This document shows, one piece after another, positions 27,801-38,452 of a stretch of DNA of 64,000 nucleotides (position 1 is the first letter of the stretch; every line of letters starts with the position of its first letter). The notes beneath the pieces were generated by a model, which saw only the letters and a program-made list of their open reading frames with translations, had not been told where the DNA came from and ran no database searches. The DNA is taken from assembly GCA_014155875.1 (NCBI GenBank), contig JACEFZ010011063.1, positions 248,001 to 312,000 on the forward strand, in the 5' to 3' direction. Source of the stretch: Cepaea nemoralis (lineage: Eukaryota > Mollusca > Gastropoda > Stylommatophora > Helicidae). A program made the translations under genes and the position numbers.

Positions 27801-27965
27801 CCCGAGGTAGACCAAGAAGATGGTGGAGAGATACATACAGACCTACAAGCACTTGGAATCAATGACTGGCAAGAGAAGGTCAACCAGAGAGACGAATGGA
27901 GACGGATTGTATCTGCAGCAAAGAACCTCAATGGCTCGGAACGCTGAAGAAGAAGAAGATTTGAT
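24855..27965 (+). pseudogene. RTE-like LINE, plus strand, with rearranged 5' part
   Basis: A leader containing CTGGTCCTCCAGGTTGGGGG (24,938) is followed by endonuclease fragments: LYQAGAAEELTWELVEYQMD near 25,125, IQEIRWPGEG, then 25,246-25,719 with INIHAPTEEKEDD and ILIVLGDFNAKIGREQ. RT runs 26,220-27,257: NNKATGADGIAAEYIKAGGH, ENYRGISLLSTSYKILSTVL, QAGFRQNRSTIDQIFILRQI, FEDFKKAYDSVHRNSLW, EGDALSPLLFNLALEKVI and LLGYADDIDIIG (YADD). The C-terminal part is at 27,245-27,865: NRLQWLGHIDRM and RPRGRPRRWW. The tail is GAAGAAGAAGAAGA. It is broken by several frameshifts. A 5'-truncated sister copy lies at 50,090-51,200. Antisense to the RNF212-like gene. Confidence 0.87.
25020..25099 (+). repeat. 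80-bp duplicate of the LINE's own endonuclease segment
   Basis: Matches 25,709-25,788 with about two mismatches at a constant offset of 689 bp. The downstream copy is in its proper place in the endonuclease (Q-IDHIF-NNRNASNIQQ). The upstream copy lies between the leader and the endonuclease start. Confidence 0.9.
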
Positions 27966-28224
27966 AAATAAAATAAATTCACTGGGAAACTTTAATGCTG
28001 AAGTTGGGAAGCAACAGTGAGTAATTACAGATTAGACGAGCGCAATGAAAGTGGGTATAAATCAATAAGTGACTAGATATAACAGCTAGCTAGTGTTGCC
28101 ACAATATCACATCAATAGCTGACTAGATATAAAAGCGCAAAATCATACTTCACATCTGGAATTACCAACTGCAACTACAGGCAATTATTTGTTGACACAA
28201 TAACTCAAATGCAACATTAAAATA

Positions 28225-28715
28225 CAAATAGTACTTCTGGCACCTTGCCGTCTAGACAGACAATTGTTTGTTACATTGTGCTTCAAGAAAGGCATAACTT
28301 CAACCCATGGTGGTAGCGAATGTGACTGATCAGACCAATTTGCGCTGTACATATTTGTCCACAATGGTTGTATGTGAACACATGGTAATTTCAACCATCA
28401 CTCATCATCTTACGTCTCACACTCTCAGTATGTGACCTATCTGCAATAATTTTCTCCTTTGTCTTTATTCCATTTCTGATCTTTGTCCTCCATGCAACAT
28501 GATCGGTGGTGACTTGCTCCCAAGGTGCAATATCAATACCTGTATCAGCTTACACACATCTTTCTACCATAGAACAGGTTGACCCTGAGATCTTTTACCC
28601 ATCTCTAATTCACATAAAAAGATGTCCTTTGGTATTCTACCATTATCCATTCTTCTAATGTATCCTATCCATCAAAGACTAATATTTCAGTATTTGTGAT
28701 TTAAAATACAAATAG
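28225..28715 (-). mobile_element. RTE-like 3' end fragment, decayed
   Basis: About 490 bp alignable with the 3' part of the elements at 5,390 and 54,425 (GGCACCTTGCCGTCTAGACA, CTCCTTTGTCTTTATTCCAT, AAAAAGATGTCCTTTGGTAT), with deletions. Confidence 0.8.
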
Positions 28716-28973
28716 ATGGTGGCAAGCCCATCTGTAGTTTTATTGCTGGTAATTAAAGACAACACACACACAACAAGACTCTGCCAAACATGCGTGTTTT
28801 AAATAAATATTCTGCCACAGCAGTCGCAAACTCAAAATCAAATGCTAACTGTCAACTATGAAATAAAAACATGACATCAAACATCCGAACAGCACCAAAT
28901 AAAAAAAAACCAACATCAAACAAAATACAGAAGAACACAAGTCAATAGTAGCCAACAGGAGCACTGCTTTCAC

Positions 28974-28987
28974 CTGGGGTGGCCATC
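28974..28987 (-). CDS. RNF212: Tentative 14-nt micro-exon of the RNF212-like gene
   Basis: Acceptor AATATTTTCTAACAG, exon GATGGCCACCCCAG, donor GTGAAAGC. The length is 2 modulo 3, exactly what is needed to join the exon at 33,209-33,266 (ends phase 0) to the exon at 23,885-23,925 (needs one base), reading D-G-H-P-R. Other candidates with acceptable splice sites in this interval either have the wrong length class or a stop. An exon this short cannot be supported by composition, so the call depends on phase logic alone. Confidence 0.38.
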
Positions 28988-29199
28988 CTGTTAGAAAATA
29001 TTGACAGAATGTCACCACAGATCTGGTATTTTAGTCTATATACATTTACAACATACATACACATTTGCAGTGGACATATAACACAGAAATGTCACAGAAA
29101 AGAAATGAAAGACAATACCACATTATATCTCTATAGTGACATACAAACACAGTCACAACAAAAACAACAGCAGCTATGAGTACACTATAGATAGACAGT

Positions 29200-29450
29200 G
29201 CCGGCTTCGTGGCTTAGAGGTTATGACTTTTCTCCGTAATCTCGTATACTCTCGTGGGTTACCGTGATGACGGTAAGAATCAGAGGTGGTTCGAATCGCA
29301 TCGATAACTTATGGGGTATGTGAGCTGTCCGCTCAGAAAGCAATGGCAAACTACTGAGCGTAATCTTGCCAAGAAATCAACATACAGCTGAAAGATGCTG
29401 GTGTTGACAGCAATGTCCTGTAAAGGATATGCAAAAAATAAAAAAAAAAA
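29200..29450 (+). mobile_element. tRNA-derived SINE with A-rich tail
   Basis: A 251-bp insert flanked by ATAGACAGT at 29,191-29,199 and 29,451-29,459 (9-bp TSD). It has an A-box-like TGGCTTAGAGG at 29,210 and a B box GGTTCGAATC at 29,288, and ends in a tail of about 20 nearly pure A. Box spacing is wider than in a tRNA, so the head carries an insertion or is composite. Confidence 0.82.
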
Positions 29451-30247
29451 ATAGACAGTAAGGGCAATCAGTCAGGTCCCCAATAACAGCAGTCAAACAG
29501 TGCCACACAATGAGACAATTTTCAACCTACACATGGCAATAATGCCACCTACAAAATGAGTCCTCTTCTGGTCTCTATCCCTATGACCTTCAATGTTTAC
29601 AGAACAGTCTAGAACATCTGTCGTGATGGGGCATCGAACACATGATCACCTGGCGAGTGAGCTAATGACTGCATGACTGCGGCTCCCTGCAGTTAGCTAC
29701 ACGTGAGAAATGTATCTCATCTCTCATCTCATTAGGTTCCTCTAGTACCTTGCGGTGTTGAGGTGAAGTATAAACAGCGGGAGAGTGCCCGCTTATGGGC
29801 TTAATGTATCAATATTCCCATGGACTCTTCTATTCTCTCCATCCATCGTTTATGCGGTCAGCCTCTTCCTCTGCTTCCATTTGGTCTGTACATCATTGCT
29901 TGTTATGGTATACTGTTAGTTGGTAATCTACTTGCATGGCCAAACCATTTTACTTTCTGCCTTCTGATAAAATCTAGTGGTGCTATAACCCCCACTGTAG
30001 TCCTGATTTCTTCATTTCTGGTCTTATCTCTTCTTGATACATTGAGTATTCTTCTCGGGAATCTCATTTCTGTTGTTGTGGTTTTTCTTTTCTCTTTTTC
30101 TGTCATTGTCCAGGTTTTGCATTGGTAGCATAGAGTTGGTAGGAAGATTGCGTTGTAAAGTGCTTTTTTAGTAACTATTGATACATGTTTGTTCTTCAGT
30201 ATTGGTGCCATTTGTCCAATGAGTTGGTTTGCCTTATTGCATCTATA

Positions 30248-31573
30248 AGGGGCGTTCATTTGAAATCCGTTCGTAACTGCGTACGTTGAACATGATCATG
30301 TCATAGTCATGTAATAAGTACTGACCAATGAATAAAAGAGCATGTGCTTCTCGTCCCATGATACATAGGTTCTGTTTCTGACCATTGAGAAAATGGCCGG
30401 GTTGATCAAAAGTCCTTCCAAAGAAGCTCAAAGAGCAGTGATTCAGTTTCTTTCATTTGAAGGATGTCGACCAGTGGACATTCATCGGAGAATGCAGGCA
30501 GCGTACGATAACAAATGTGTGTCGAAGACACACAGTGACAGACTGGTTACAAATGTTTTGGAAAGGACGTCAGTTCACGACAAACCTTTGACGGCCGGGT
30601 CAAGCACATATTGTTGCAACAGAAAAAACCATAGCCAAAATTGATGCAGCAGTACAGATGAACCTTTGTCGAAGCATACGTTCACTAGCAAAAGAATCTA
30701 ATGTGTCAATTGGAACAATTCAAAAGGTTGTTCGCAAGAAACTGCAATATCGAAAGGTGTGTTCACAGTGGGTACCACGAATTTTGACCGACCACCAAAA
30801 TGAGGAACGCATGGGATGGTGTTTGAACCACTTGCTGCATTACAAAGTGGAGGGTGATGCATTTCTCTTCCGCATAGTGGCAGGTGATGAATCATGGTGT
30901 CACCACTTTGAGCCGAGCAGCAAAAGAGAGCGCATGCAATGAAAGCATGCTGGATCACCAAAAACCAAAAAATTCAAGTTACAGGTTTCCACTGGTAAAG
31001 TTTTGCTGAGCGCATTTTTTTACCATATTGTTGGCCGACTTTAAAAAACCTGGTGTCAACATCAACTCTACCCACTACTTGCAAACATTAGACAAGCTGC
31101 AAAAAGCCATCAAGAATAAACGACCCGGCATGCTTTCTCGCGGTGTGATTTTGTTGCACAATAATGATCGTCCGCATGTTGCAAAGATTTTGCAGGAAGC
31201 ATTAGCAAGGAAGAAGTGGGAAATTCTGCAACATCCAGCCTATAGTCCTGATTTGTCACCATGTGATTTTCATTTGTTTGGACCTCTAAGTAAAAAAAAA
31301 GCTCTCAAGAGACGATTTCACACAGATGCAGACATAATAAACGCGGTAAACACATGGTTCAGTGAGCAACCACAATCCTTTTTTGTGGATGGCATTTGCC
31401 GCCTACCTAAGCAATGGGATGCTTGCCTGAATGCCTACAGCGACTTCTTCTGACCAACCCATAGAGCATAATTCATTCAAAATGAATGCTTTGTTTAATT
31501 CTACCACACCTGTTAATGTTTCTATCATGCTTTTGTAATAAAGCCATTGGAATGGGTTTCAAATGAACGTCCT
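30248..31573 (+). mobile_element. mariner DNA transposon (1,326 bp)
   Basis: Terminal inverted repeats of about 25 bp (left GGGGCGTTCATTTGAAATCC, right complement GGACGTTCATTTGAAACCCA) are flanked by TA at 30,246-30,247 and 31,574-31,575. The length and TA target are typical of mariner. It is inserted in the LINE thumb region. Confidence 0.93.
30393..31453 (+). pseudogene. mariner transposase (DD34D family), inactivated
   Basis: Frame 1 from 30,393 gives the N-terminal helix-turn-helix (EAQRAVIQFLSFEGCRPVDI). A frameshift near 30,600 leads to TIAKIDAAVQMNLC, SLAKESNVSIGTIQKVVRKK and the first catalytic region VAGDESWCHHFEP. A TGA then replaces a sense codon at 30,940 and another shift follows. 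The third part, 31,028-31,453, holds LLHNNDRPHVAKILQEAL and HPAYSPDLSPCDFHLFGPL. The spacing of 34 residues to the last Asp fits DD34D, but the second catalytic Asp is read as Asn (H-N-N where H-D-N is expected). It ends at LNAYSDFF. It is not functional. Confidence 0.9.
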
Positions 31574-32170
31574 TAATATATTCGATCTCATCTTCTGATT
31601 TACCATTTGATGATATTATGCTTCCCAGGTACTTGAAACTCTTTACTTGTTTCAGGGGATGTTCATTTGGGTGAATTGTTTTTTTCTTTTCTTAGTTAGT
31701 TAGTTTCTTTTCTTCTTTAGTTATAGTCATTACCTCTGTTTTACTTGTGCTAATTTTCATGCTATGTTCCCTACATATTTCATTTAGACTATTCATGTGG
31801 TCTTGTAATTCATCTTCTGATTTGGCTATTAGTGCTTGGTCATCCGCAAACAGGAGTTCTCTAATGGTATAATTTGCAAATGGTTCTTCTTCTGTGTTCT
31901 CGTCATGCGGTATTCTTGCAGTCTCTGTTTGGCTGGTTTCTTTACATATATTGTCTATATATGTTATGAACAAGAGAGGGGACAGGACACAACCTTGTCG
32001 TACTCCGGATATTGTGGTGAAGGGTTCTGAGTGTCCTCCAGTTGCTCTCACTATGCGTTCACTGTTGTTGTATAAACTTCTACATAGGGGCCTTGCCAAT
32101 TACTGCTGGCTTTCTTAATACTTCTTTCTTGCTGCCAGTGTTCAAAAGGTGCGCCCTCTTCTAGGGATAT

Positions 32171-32314
32171 CTTCTTCTTCTTCGTTCATCCGGAGTTTTT
32201 TTTTCCGGATGTGATTGCGTTGTGCCTGTTTACAGCAGAGCTGCGTTCTTGCGCCGTTAGGCCGACACATCAGACTTCTGCGGGCATTTGTTGACCGGGT
32301 TAACCTTCCCGGGG
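32171..32314 (-). mobile_element. 144-bp SINE sharing the 3' end of the I-like LINE
   Basis: Flanked by CTTCTAGGGATAT at 32,158-32,170 and 32,315-32,327 (13-bp TSD). Read on the minus strand it begins CCCCGGGAAGGTTAACCCGG and ends with a stem-loop (arms at 32,187-32,194 and 32,204-32,211) then (GAA)n. The last 60 bp resemble 15,052-15,116, the 3' end of the I-like LINE. The head is GC-rich and not clearly tRNA. Confidence 0.87.
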
Positions 32315-32345
32315 CTTCTAGGGATATTAATTATTACTTCATCTT

Positions 32346-33094
32346 CCTCCAGTCTGCACCATGGTCGTTTCTCAGCAGTTAACTTTGCTGATGGTTAGAC
32401 TAATATTCTACACTCGTTACACCAACTCACTACGAACACCACTCAACACTACTGTAATATGTGTAACTCGAACGCCGGTTGTAGTTTTGTTCATATATTG
32501 TTCTAAACAGGCTAAGATAGACACCGTTAGTGTGCAACCATATATTCAACAATAAATCTACACCACATATACTAACACATCGACTACATTAAAAGAGTGG
32601 CACAATCTTGGTCATGACTCTGTTCACAACGACTATTCACAACGTGGTCCGCTACTGAACGAAACCACCGCCTAGAATGTCCTCGTCAGGATTCGCTTCA
32701 TGCTGACCGTGAATCATGCTGTGTGAAAAGTGTTCATGTTTCACGTTCCAGGTGTCCATTTCCTGAACACTGCCATAACCTCTGATCTAGTCTAATTTGG
32801 GTTATGGCACTAGACAATATTTGGTCCAGATGTATATTTTTCTAGAAGCATAATTGCTGTAACTACTGACTGACTGGACAAATGCTGAATCTTGCCACCA
32901 CATGAAGTGGATGAGCAAGAAACGGTCTGCATGCACACAGGCACATTTCATATACTGAGATAAGACAGCTAGTAACACTGGCATAATAATGCAGATAACA
33001 AGTGTGGGTAAATATACGTTTTTATGTTCTACAATCACAGTCTGGTTGCTCTCTGGTTAGTATCATGTTCCACTAGTAACCTTCAATGCAATCA

Positions 33095-33100
<6 letters not shown>
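32346..33100. other. Intron sequence, nothing recognised
   Basis: No exon fitting the RNF212-like frame, no repeat family. A short inverted repeat (CCATAACC at 32,772 and GGGTTATGG at 32,799) is noted only. Confidence 0.5.

Positions 33101-33167
<67 letters not shown>
33100..33167. repeat. (TC)n microsatellite
   Basis: About 34 TC units, 40 bp downstream of the donor of the exon at 33,209-33,266. Confidence 0.97.
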
Positions 33168-33170
<3 letters not shown>

Positions 33171-33208
33171 AGTTAACTTACTTCTCAGGCCATAGGTGTA
33201 CAACTTAC

Positions 33209-33266
33209 CTTCTTTGACAACAGCAGTTTCATATAGTCATTCTCTGCTTTCAGTTTTATAAACTCC
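33209..33266 (-). CDS. RNF212: RNF212-like exon 6 (coiled coil, end)
   Basis: Acceptor TTCTGGATATTTCTAG, 58 nt, donor GTAAGTTG. With AG from exon 5 it reads R-EFIKLKAENDYMKLLLSKK and ends in phase 0. The heptad-like leucines and charged residues continue the coiled coil of exon 5. A second GTAAGT lies 29 bp further on, but using it adds a stop codon. Confidence 0.84.
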
Positions 33267-33446
33267 CTAGAAATATCCAGAACAATCAAGTTGTAGTAAC
33301 ATTAAACTTCAGACTGGTGTACAATGTCAACATTCAACTTCAGCATGTTCAATGTAAACATTCAACTTCAGCCTGGTGCACAATGCCAACATTCAACTTC
33401 AGCCTGTTGTACAATGCCAACATTCAACTTCAGCCTGTAGTAAAAT

Positions 33447-33703
33447 TGATTGATTGATTTAGAAACCGACATCACAGCATTCGGGGCATTCCCATAAGCG
33501 CTCCGTCCCCATCCTCAGAAGCCAGCAAAGAGTTCCAACCCCTATAGTACCAGTAGCAATCTGATTATATGTGCGTCTCGCCTTTCCTCTAAGCGTTGAG
33601 CATCGGCCAGATCCCCTCATCACCCCTCTCTGTCGCATTCTTGCCAGACCATGGTGATCCATTTGCTCCCCCGAGGTGTACACATGCTTCCACAAGGCCG
33701 CAA
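33447..33703 (-). mobile_element. SINE-like retroposon ((AATC)n family) inside the 31-bp array
   Basis: Same family as 6,687-6,934. Flanked by CAGCCTGTAGTAAAAT at 33,431-33,446 and 33,704-33,719, which is either a 16-bp TSD or array sequence. About 257 bp, including extra sequence at its 5' end (ATGCTTCCACAAGGCCGCAA). Confidence 0.85.
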
Positions 33704-33984
33704 CAGCCTGTAGTAAAATGCCAACATTCAATTCCGACTGTAGTAAAATGCCAACAACTTCAGCCTGGTGTATAATGGCAACATTCAACTTCAGCCTGCA
33801 GTACAATGCCAACATTCAACTTCAGCCTGGTGTACAATGGCAACATTCAACTTCAGCCTGCAGTACAATGCCAACATTCAACTTCAGCCTGCAGTACAAT
33901 GCCAACATTCAACTTCAGCCTGGTGCACAATGCCAACATTCAACTTCAGCCTGTAGTACAATCCAACATTCAACTTCAGCCTGT

Positions 33985-34052
33985 AGTGATTTAGAAACCG
34001 ACATCACAGCATTCAGGGCATTCCTATAAGTGCTCCGTCCCCATCCTCAGAA
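33985..34052 (-). repeat. Truncated SINE copy embedded in the array
   Basis: Begins GATTTAGAAACCGACATCAC and stops at CCATCCTCAGAAG, then the array resumes with TAAAATGCC. It lacks the (AATC)n tail and the other 190 bp of the SINE. Confidence 0.87.
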
Positions 34053-34800
34053 GTAAAATGCCAACATTCAACTTCAGCCTGTAGTAAAATGCCAACATTC
34101 AACTTCAGCCTGGTGTACAATGGCAACATTCAACTTCAGCCTGCAGTACAATGCCAACATTCAACTTCAGCCTGTAGAACAATGCCAACATTCAACTTCA
34201 GCCTGTTGTACAAAGCCAGCATTCAACTTCAGCCTGCCTATTGTATAATGCCAACATTCAACTTCAGCCTGTAGTACAATGCCAACATTCAACTTCAGCC
34301 TGTTGTACAATGCCAACATTCAATTCTGACTGTAGTAAAATGCCAACATTCAACTTCAGCATATAGTACAATGCCAACATTCAACTTCAGCCTGGTGTAA
34401 AATGCCAACATTTAACTTCAGCCTGTAGTAAAATGCCAACATTCAACTTCAGCCTGGTGTACAATGCCAACATTCAACTTTAGCCTGGTGTACAATGCCA
34501 ACATTCAACTTCAGCCTGTAGTGTAATGCCAACATTCAACTTCAGCCTGGTGTACAATGCCAACAAACAATTATACAAGCAATTCAGCATCTCAATACTT
34601 GTGCACCAGACAGGTTAGAGTCGAATATACTAATCTCTCTCTCCTTTCTCATATATACCATGCACATGTGTATGTATACTATTGTATGGATGTTTGTTGA
34701 CAGATGTAGATGTATGTATGTGCGCTCACACACATCAATCCACCCAGACTTTAGGACTTGCCTCATAACAACATAAAGGAGTAGTAGTAGTAGGCCTCTT

Positions 34801-37800
34801 TCAGTCCTGAAGGACTATAGAGTTGTGCCACTTGGGAGGTGCCTGGCAGCACCGCTGGTGACTGTATAGTCCAATTCGAGAATGACAATCCCTGTCACAG
34901 TTTCCGCATCTGTAAGACGAGGCAAGTCCCACAGTAAGTGACTGCTCTTTGAGCCTGTGCCGTCTCTCCTCAGTTTTTTTGATCTGATTGCGCTCAAAGA
35001 GCACCAGTCCGTTTCGTACATCTCTTCTCCAGGAGCATCTGTCTGTTGCAACTCTCTCCCACGTGTCTGGATCTATTCCAATGGTTTTCATATCTTGTTT
35101 ACACACATCCCTATATTGCATTTGGGGTCTTGCTTGCTTGCGTTCGTTGGCTTGAGCTCCAACACGAAGTCCTGTATGTCGGATGAAGGCATCCTGTTGT
35201 CCAACATCAGTGTGATGTCATACAGGACCTGAGGTTTGCGTGAGTATCCGTTGTCCCATGTCTGGCTTATTGGTGTGCAGACTGGTGGTTCCTCGCCATA
35301 CAGGCAGACACTCTCCGACTTCGGAGGAATCGGCGATCCTATTGACTTCGGCCAGGAACCCGAAGGGACCTGTTGCCCAGGACGCTCGGCGAGGACGCGT
35401 CAATAGGTCTTGGCCAGTATATAACCCGGCCCTGGTACCTTGGAAACACCTCTGCGTCCCGCATTTGGGGTCTTCCGGTTGGCCTCTTTCCTGTGGCTAG
35501 TTCTCCGTAAAGGAGATCTTTGGGAATACGTCCATCCTCCATTCGAGATACGTGGCCCAGCCACCGGAGGCGTCTCTGCTTGAGGAGGGTGTGCACTGTG
35601 GAAATATCTGCTCTTTCAAGCACCTGTTTGTTTGTTATGTGGTCTTTCCATGTTATGCCCAGGATACGTCTCAGACATCTCATGTGAAAGGAATTCAACT
35701 TCCTTTCCTGTCTTGAGTACAGGGTCCAGGATTCAGACCCGTAGAGTAGTGTCCTAACAACACAAGCTTTATATACTTGAGCTTTTGTACGCTCTGTTAG
35801 TCTATTATTCTCCCAAACTCTTTTAGCTAGCCTGGAAAATGTTGTGGCTGCCTTTCCAATGCGTCTGTCGATTTCTGTCTCTAATGAAAGATTATCTGAT
35901 ATTGTCGACCCCAAATACACAAAATCGTGGACGACCTTCAATTCGTAATTAGAGATTTTGATTGATGGAGGCGCATCAGCATCTTGTTCCATCACCTGTG
36001 TTTTATTTAGGCTAATGGTGAGCCCAAAGTCTTTGCAGGCGGCTGCAAAACGATCTATGAGCCTTTGGAGATCTTCTGCTGTATGAGTAGTCAGTGCTGC
36101 ATCATCTGCAAAAAGTAGTTCTCTTACGCATCTTGATTTTATTTTGGTCTTTGCCTTGAGTCTTGATGGGTTAAAAAGTTTGCCATCAGATTTTGTGTGG
36201 AGGTATATGCCTTCAGTGGCAGTCCCAAATGCTTGCCTTAAGAGAACAGCGAAGAAGATACCGAAGAGTGTAGGAGCAAGCACGCAGCCCTGCTTTACTC
36301 CGCTGCTGATGCTGAATGACTGGGATGTTGAGCCGTCAAATAAAATGGTCCCCTGCATGTTTTCGTGGAATGATTTCACGAGACTAAGAAGGGTGGGTGG
36401 ACATCCAACCTTTTCAAGGACCTTAAAAAGGCCGCTTCTGCTCATGAGGTCAAATGCCTTTGTGAGGTCGATGAAGGCAATATATAATGGCTTCCTCTGT
36501 TCTCTGCACTTCTCTTGGAGCTGCCGGAGTGAGAAAATCATATCGATGGTGGACCTGTTGGGTCTAAATCCGCACTGCGATTCGGGGTAGATTCTTTCAG
36601 CAAGAATGTGTAATCTTTTAAGGATTACTCTGGCAAAAATCTTGCCTGTAATGCTGAGAAGGGAAATGCCGCGATAGTTGTTGCAGTCGCTTCTGTCGCC
36701 TTTGTTTTTATAAAGGGTAACGATGTTTGCATCTTTCATATCTTGTGGTATTGATTTTTCTCTCCAGCAGAGCTGTAGTATTGCATACAGTTCTGGGATG
36801 ACTGTTTCTTTGCTACATTTTAAAATTTCAGGTGGAATACTATCTTTTCCAGGTGCCTTGCCGGATTTGAGAGAGTCTAGTGCTTCGCTGATTTCTGTGA
36901 GGCAAGGTTCGTTATCCAAGGCATGCATGGCGGACTGTTGATCGATGTCTTCCAGAGCTTCTTCGCTGACAGTGTTATCCACTGAGTATAGCTCTGAGTA
37001 GTGTTCTACCCAGCGATCCATTTGTTTCACTCGATCTTTTATGATTACCCCCTCAGTTGTTCGTAAAGGGGCCATCTTATTTTTTGATGGACCGACAGCT
37101 TGCTTGATGCCCTCATACATTCCTCTTATATTTCCAGTGTCTGCACAAGTTTGAATTTGAGCAGAGAGCTGTAGCCAGTACCTGTTCACACATCTTCTTG
37201 CCATCTGTTGTACTCTATTTCTGGCCGTTCGCAATGCCTGCAGTGTTTTCTCTGAAGGTGATGTTTTATACATTGAGAATGCATGTCTCTTTATCTCCAG
37301 GACTGGGAGCATCTCTTCGGAGTGTGCTTCAAACCAGTCGGTTGACTTAGTTTGCTTCTTGCCAAATGTTGATAGTGCTGTATTGTAGATGGTGTCGCGA
37401 AAATGACTCCATCTCTCGGTGGAATTTCCGTCTGTGGGGCCAGGCAGAGTATCCGCTAGAGCCTGCATGAATTTGTTGACCTTCTCTTTATTTTGGGTGC
37501 CACTGGTGTCAATGCGTGGTCTTCCTTCTGTTCGGCTTCTGTAGATTCTCTTGGGCTTTATCTTCACCTTGCTGGAGACGAGTAAATGGTCAGTGTCGCA
37601 GTCAGCACTATGATAGCTGCGAGTCAGCCATACATTGCGGAGGTTGCTGCATTTAGTGAGCACCAGGTCGAGTTGGTGCCAGTTCTTTGATCTGGGGTGC
37701 CTCCATGACACCTTGTGTTGAGGTTTCGTGTCAAAGAAGGTGTTGGTCACGCACAGATTATGGTGGCTGCAGAATTCCAAGAGACGTTGTCCATTGTCAT

Positions 37801-38452
37801 TGATCTTCCCAACGCCAAACTGTCCTAGACATGAAGGCCAAGATTCGTGGTCGGAGCCAACCCTGGCATTGAAATCCCCCAGGATAAAAAGATGTTGTTT
37901 CTCAGTTGTTTCACTGACTTCTTTGCTAAGGTCGTCATAAAACTTGTCTTTAGATTCTGATGCTGCAGTTAGTGTTGGGGCGTAAACGCTTATAATACTA
38001 ACTGGGCCTGCCTCTGTCTGGAGTTGGAACTTCAATATTCTTTCAGTGCCATCACTTGGTGGTATGATGGAATTGAGCAGCTTGTTTCTGATAGCGAAGC
38101 CAACTCCATGCTCCCTGGTTTCTCCGCACGGCTTGCCATGCCAGTAGAAAGTGAAGTCCCTCTCCTTGATGCTTCCAGACTCTTGGAGTCTGGTCTCTTG
38201 CAGGGCGACAATGTCTATCCCCAGTCTTAGTAGTTCGTTGTTTATCACTGCAGTTTTGCGGGCATCCACAATCTCGTTTAGATCGTCTGAGATGCCAGGG
38301 GTCATGGTTCTTACGTTCCATGTTCCCAGCCTTAGGGCTGGTTGTTTTGTTTTTTTCTTGTTGCTAGGTGTATAGATTGCGGTCCATGTGTCAGGATTTT
38401 CCCCTAAGCTCCACACACCCTCAGGAGCAGATGAACCGTGGCGAGACAACAC
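34801..38452 (-). pseudogene. RTE ORF: APE endonuclease, reverse transcriptase, Cys/His finger; split by one insertion
   Basis: The frame enters at 38,452 (GTG; the nearest upstream in-frame stop is at 38,477-38,479 and no ATG lies between). Endonuclease: RLGTWNVRTM, DIVALQETRLQESG, LFILGDFNARVG, DTDHLLV. RT: SGKAPGKDSIPPEILK, NNYRGISLLSITGKIFARVI, QCGFRPNRSTIDMIFSLRQL, YIAFIDLTKAFDLMSRSGLF, SGVKQGCVLAPTLFGIFFAV, RELLFADDAALTTHTAEDL. C-terminus: RRLRWLGHVSRMEDGRIPK, then after the insert KQDMKTIGIDPDTWERVA and the finger YRCGNCDRDCHSRIGLYSHQ. Leaving out 343 bp (insert plus one TSD copy) gives 3,309 bp, exactly 1,102 codons plus stop, with no other break. This copy was therefore intact when the insert arrived. 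Confidence 0.92.
35132..35460 (-). mobile_element. 329-bp short retroposon inside the RTE ORF
   Basis: Flanked by GCATTTGGGGTCTT at 35,118-35,131 and 35,461-35,474 (14-bp TSD). Second copy at 1-288. On the minus strand it begins GGGACGCAGAGGTGTTTCCA and ends CCAACGAACGCAAGCAAGC, a GCAA-type tail. No A or B box is evident. Both copies keep an open stretch containing WATGPFG and RGTTSLHTNKPDMGQRILTQ, so it may derive from a longer coding element. Confidence 0.85.

Larger units (their letters stand above)
29719..32345 (-). pseudogene. LINE (RTE-like) interrupted by a mariner and a SINE
   Basis: Minus-strand pieces: 32,099-31,692 (ATGGHSEPFTTISGVRQGCV, LSPLLFITYIDNICKE, IRELLFADDQALIAKSEDEL); about 31,690-31,576 (FKYLGSIISSNGKSEDEIEY); then after the mariner 30,245-29,903 (RCNKANQLIGQMAPILKNKH, ALYNAIFLPTLCYQCKTWT, QKVKWFGHASRLPTNSIP). 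Removing the mariner and one TA joins EIEY to RCNK in frame. The 3' end near 29,719 has a GATGA-type tail. A 3' end relative is at 55,430-55,570. Upstream of 32,345 the element is truncated. Confidence 0.85.
33300..34570. repeat. 31-bp minisatellite interrupted by SINE sequences
   Basis: More than 25 copies of a unit containing CAACATTCAACTTCAGCCTG followed by GTGTACAATGC or TAGTAAAATGC. The array is split by a SINE (33,447-33,703) and holds a partial second copy of that SINE (33,985-34,052). Confidence 0.95.

Noticed and set aside
29665..29701. A 37-nt candidate exon (acceptor CTAACTGCAG, donor GTGATC) on the minus strand
   Set aside because: Its length class would force the downstream exons at 7,464, 3,518 and 2,147 into a frame with a stop.
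33174..33208. Alternative donor GTAAGTTAAC 29 bp beyond the exon at 33,209
   Set aside because: The added codons include an in-frame TGA.
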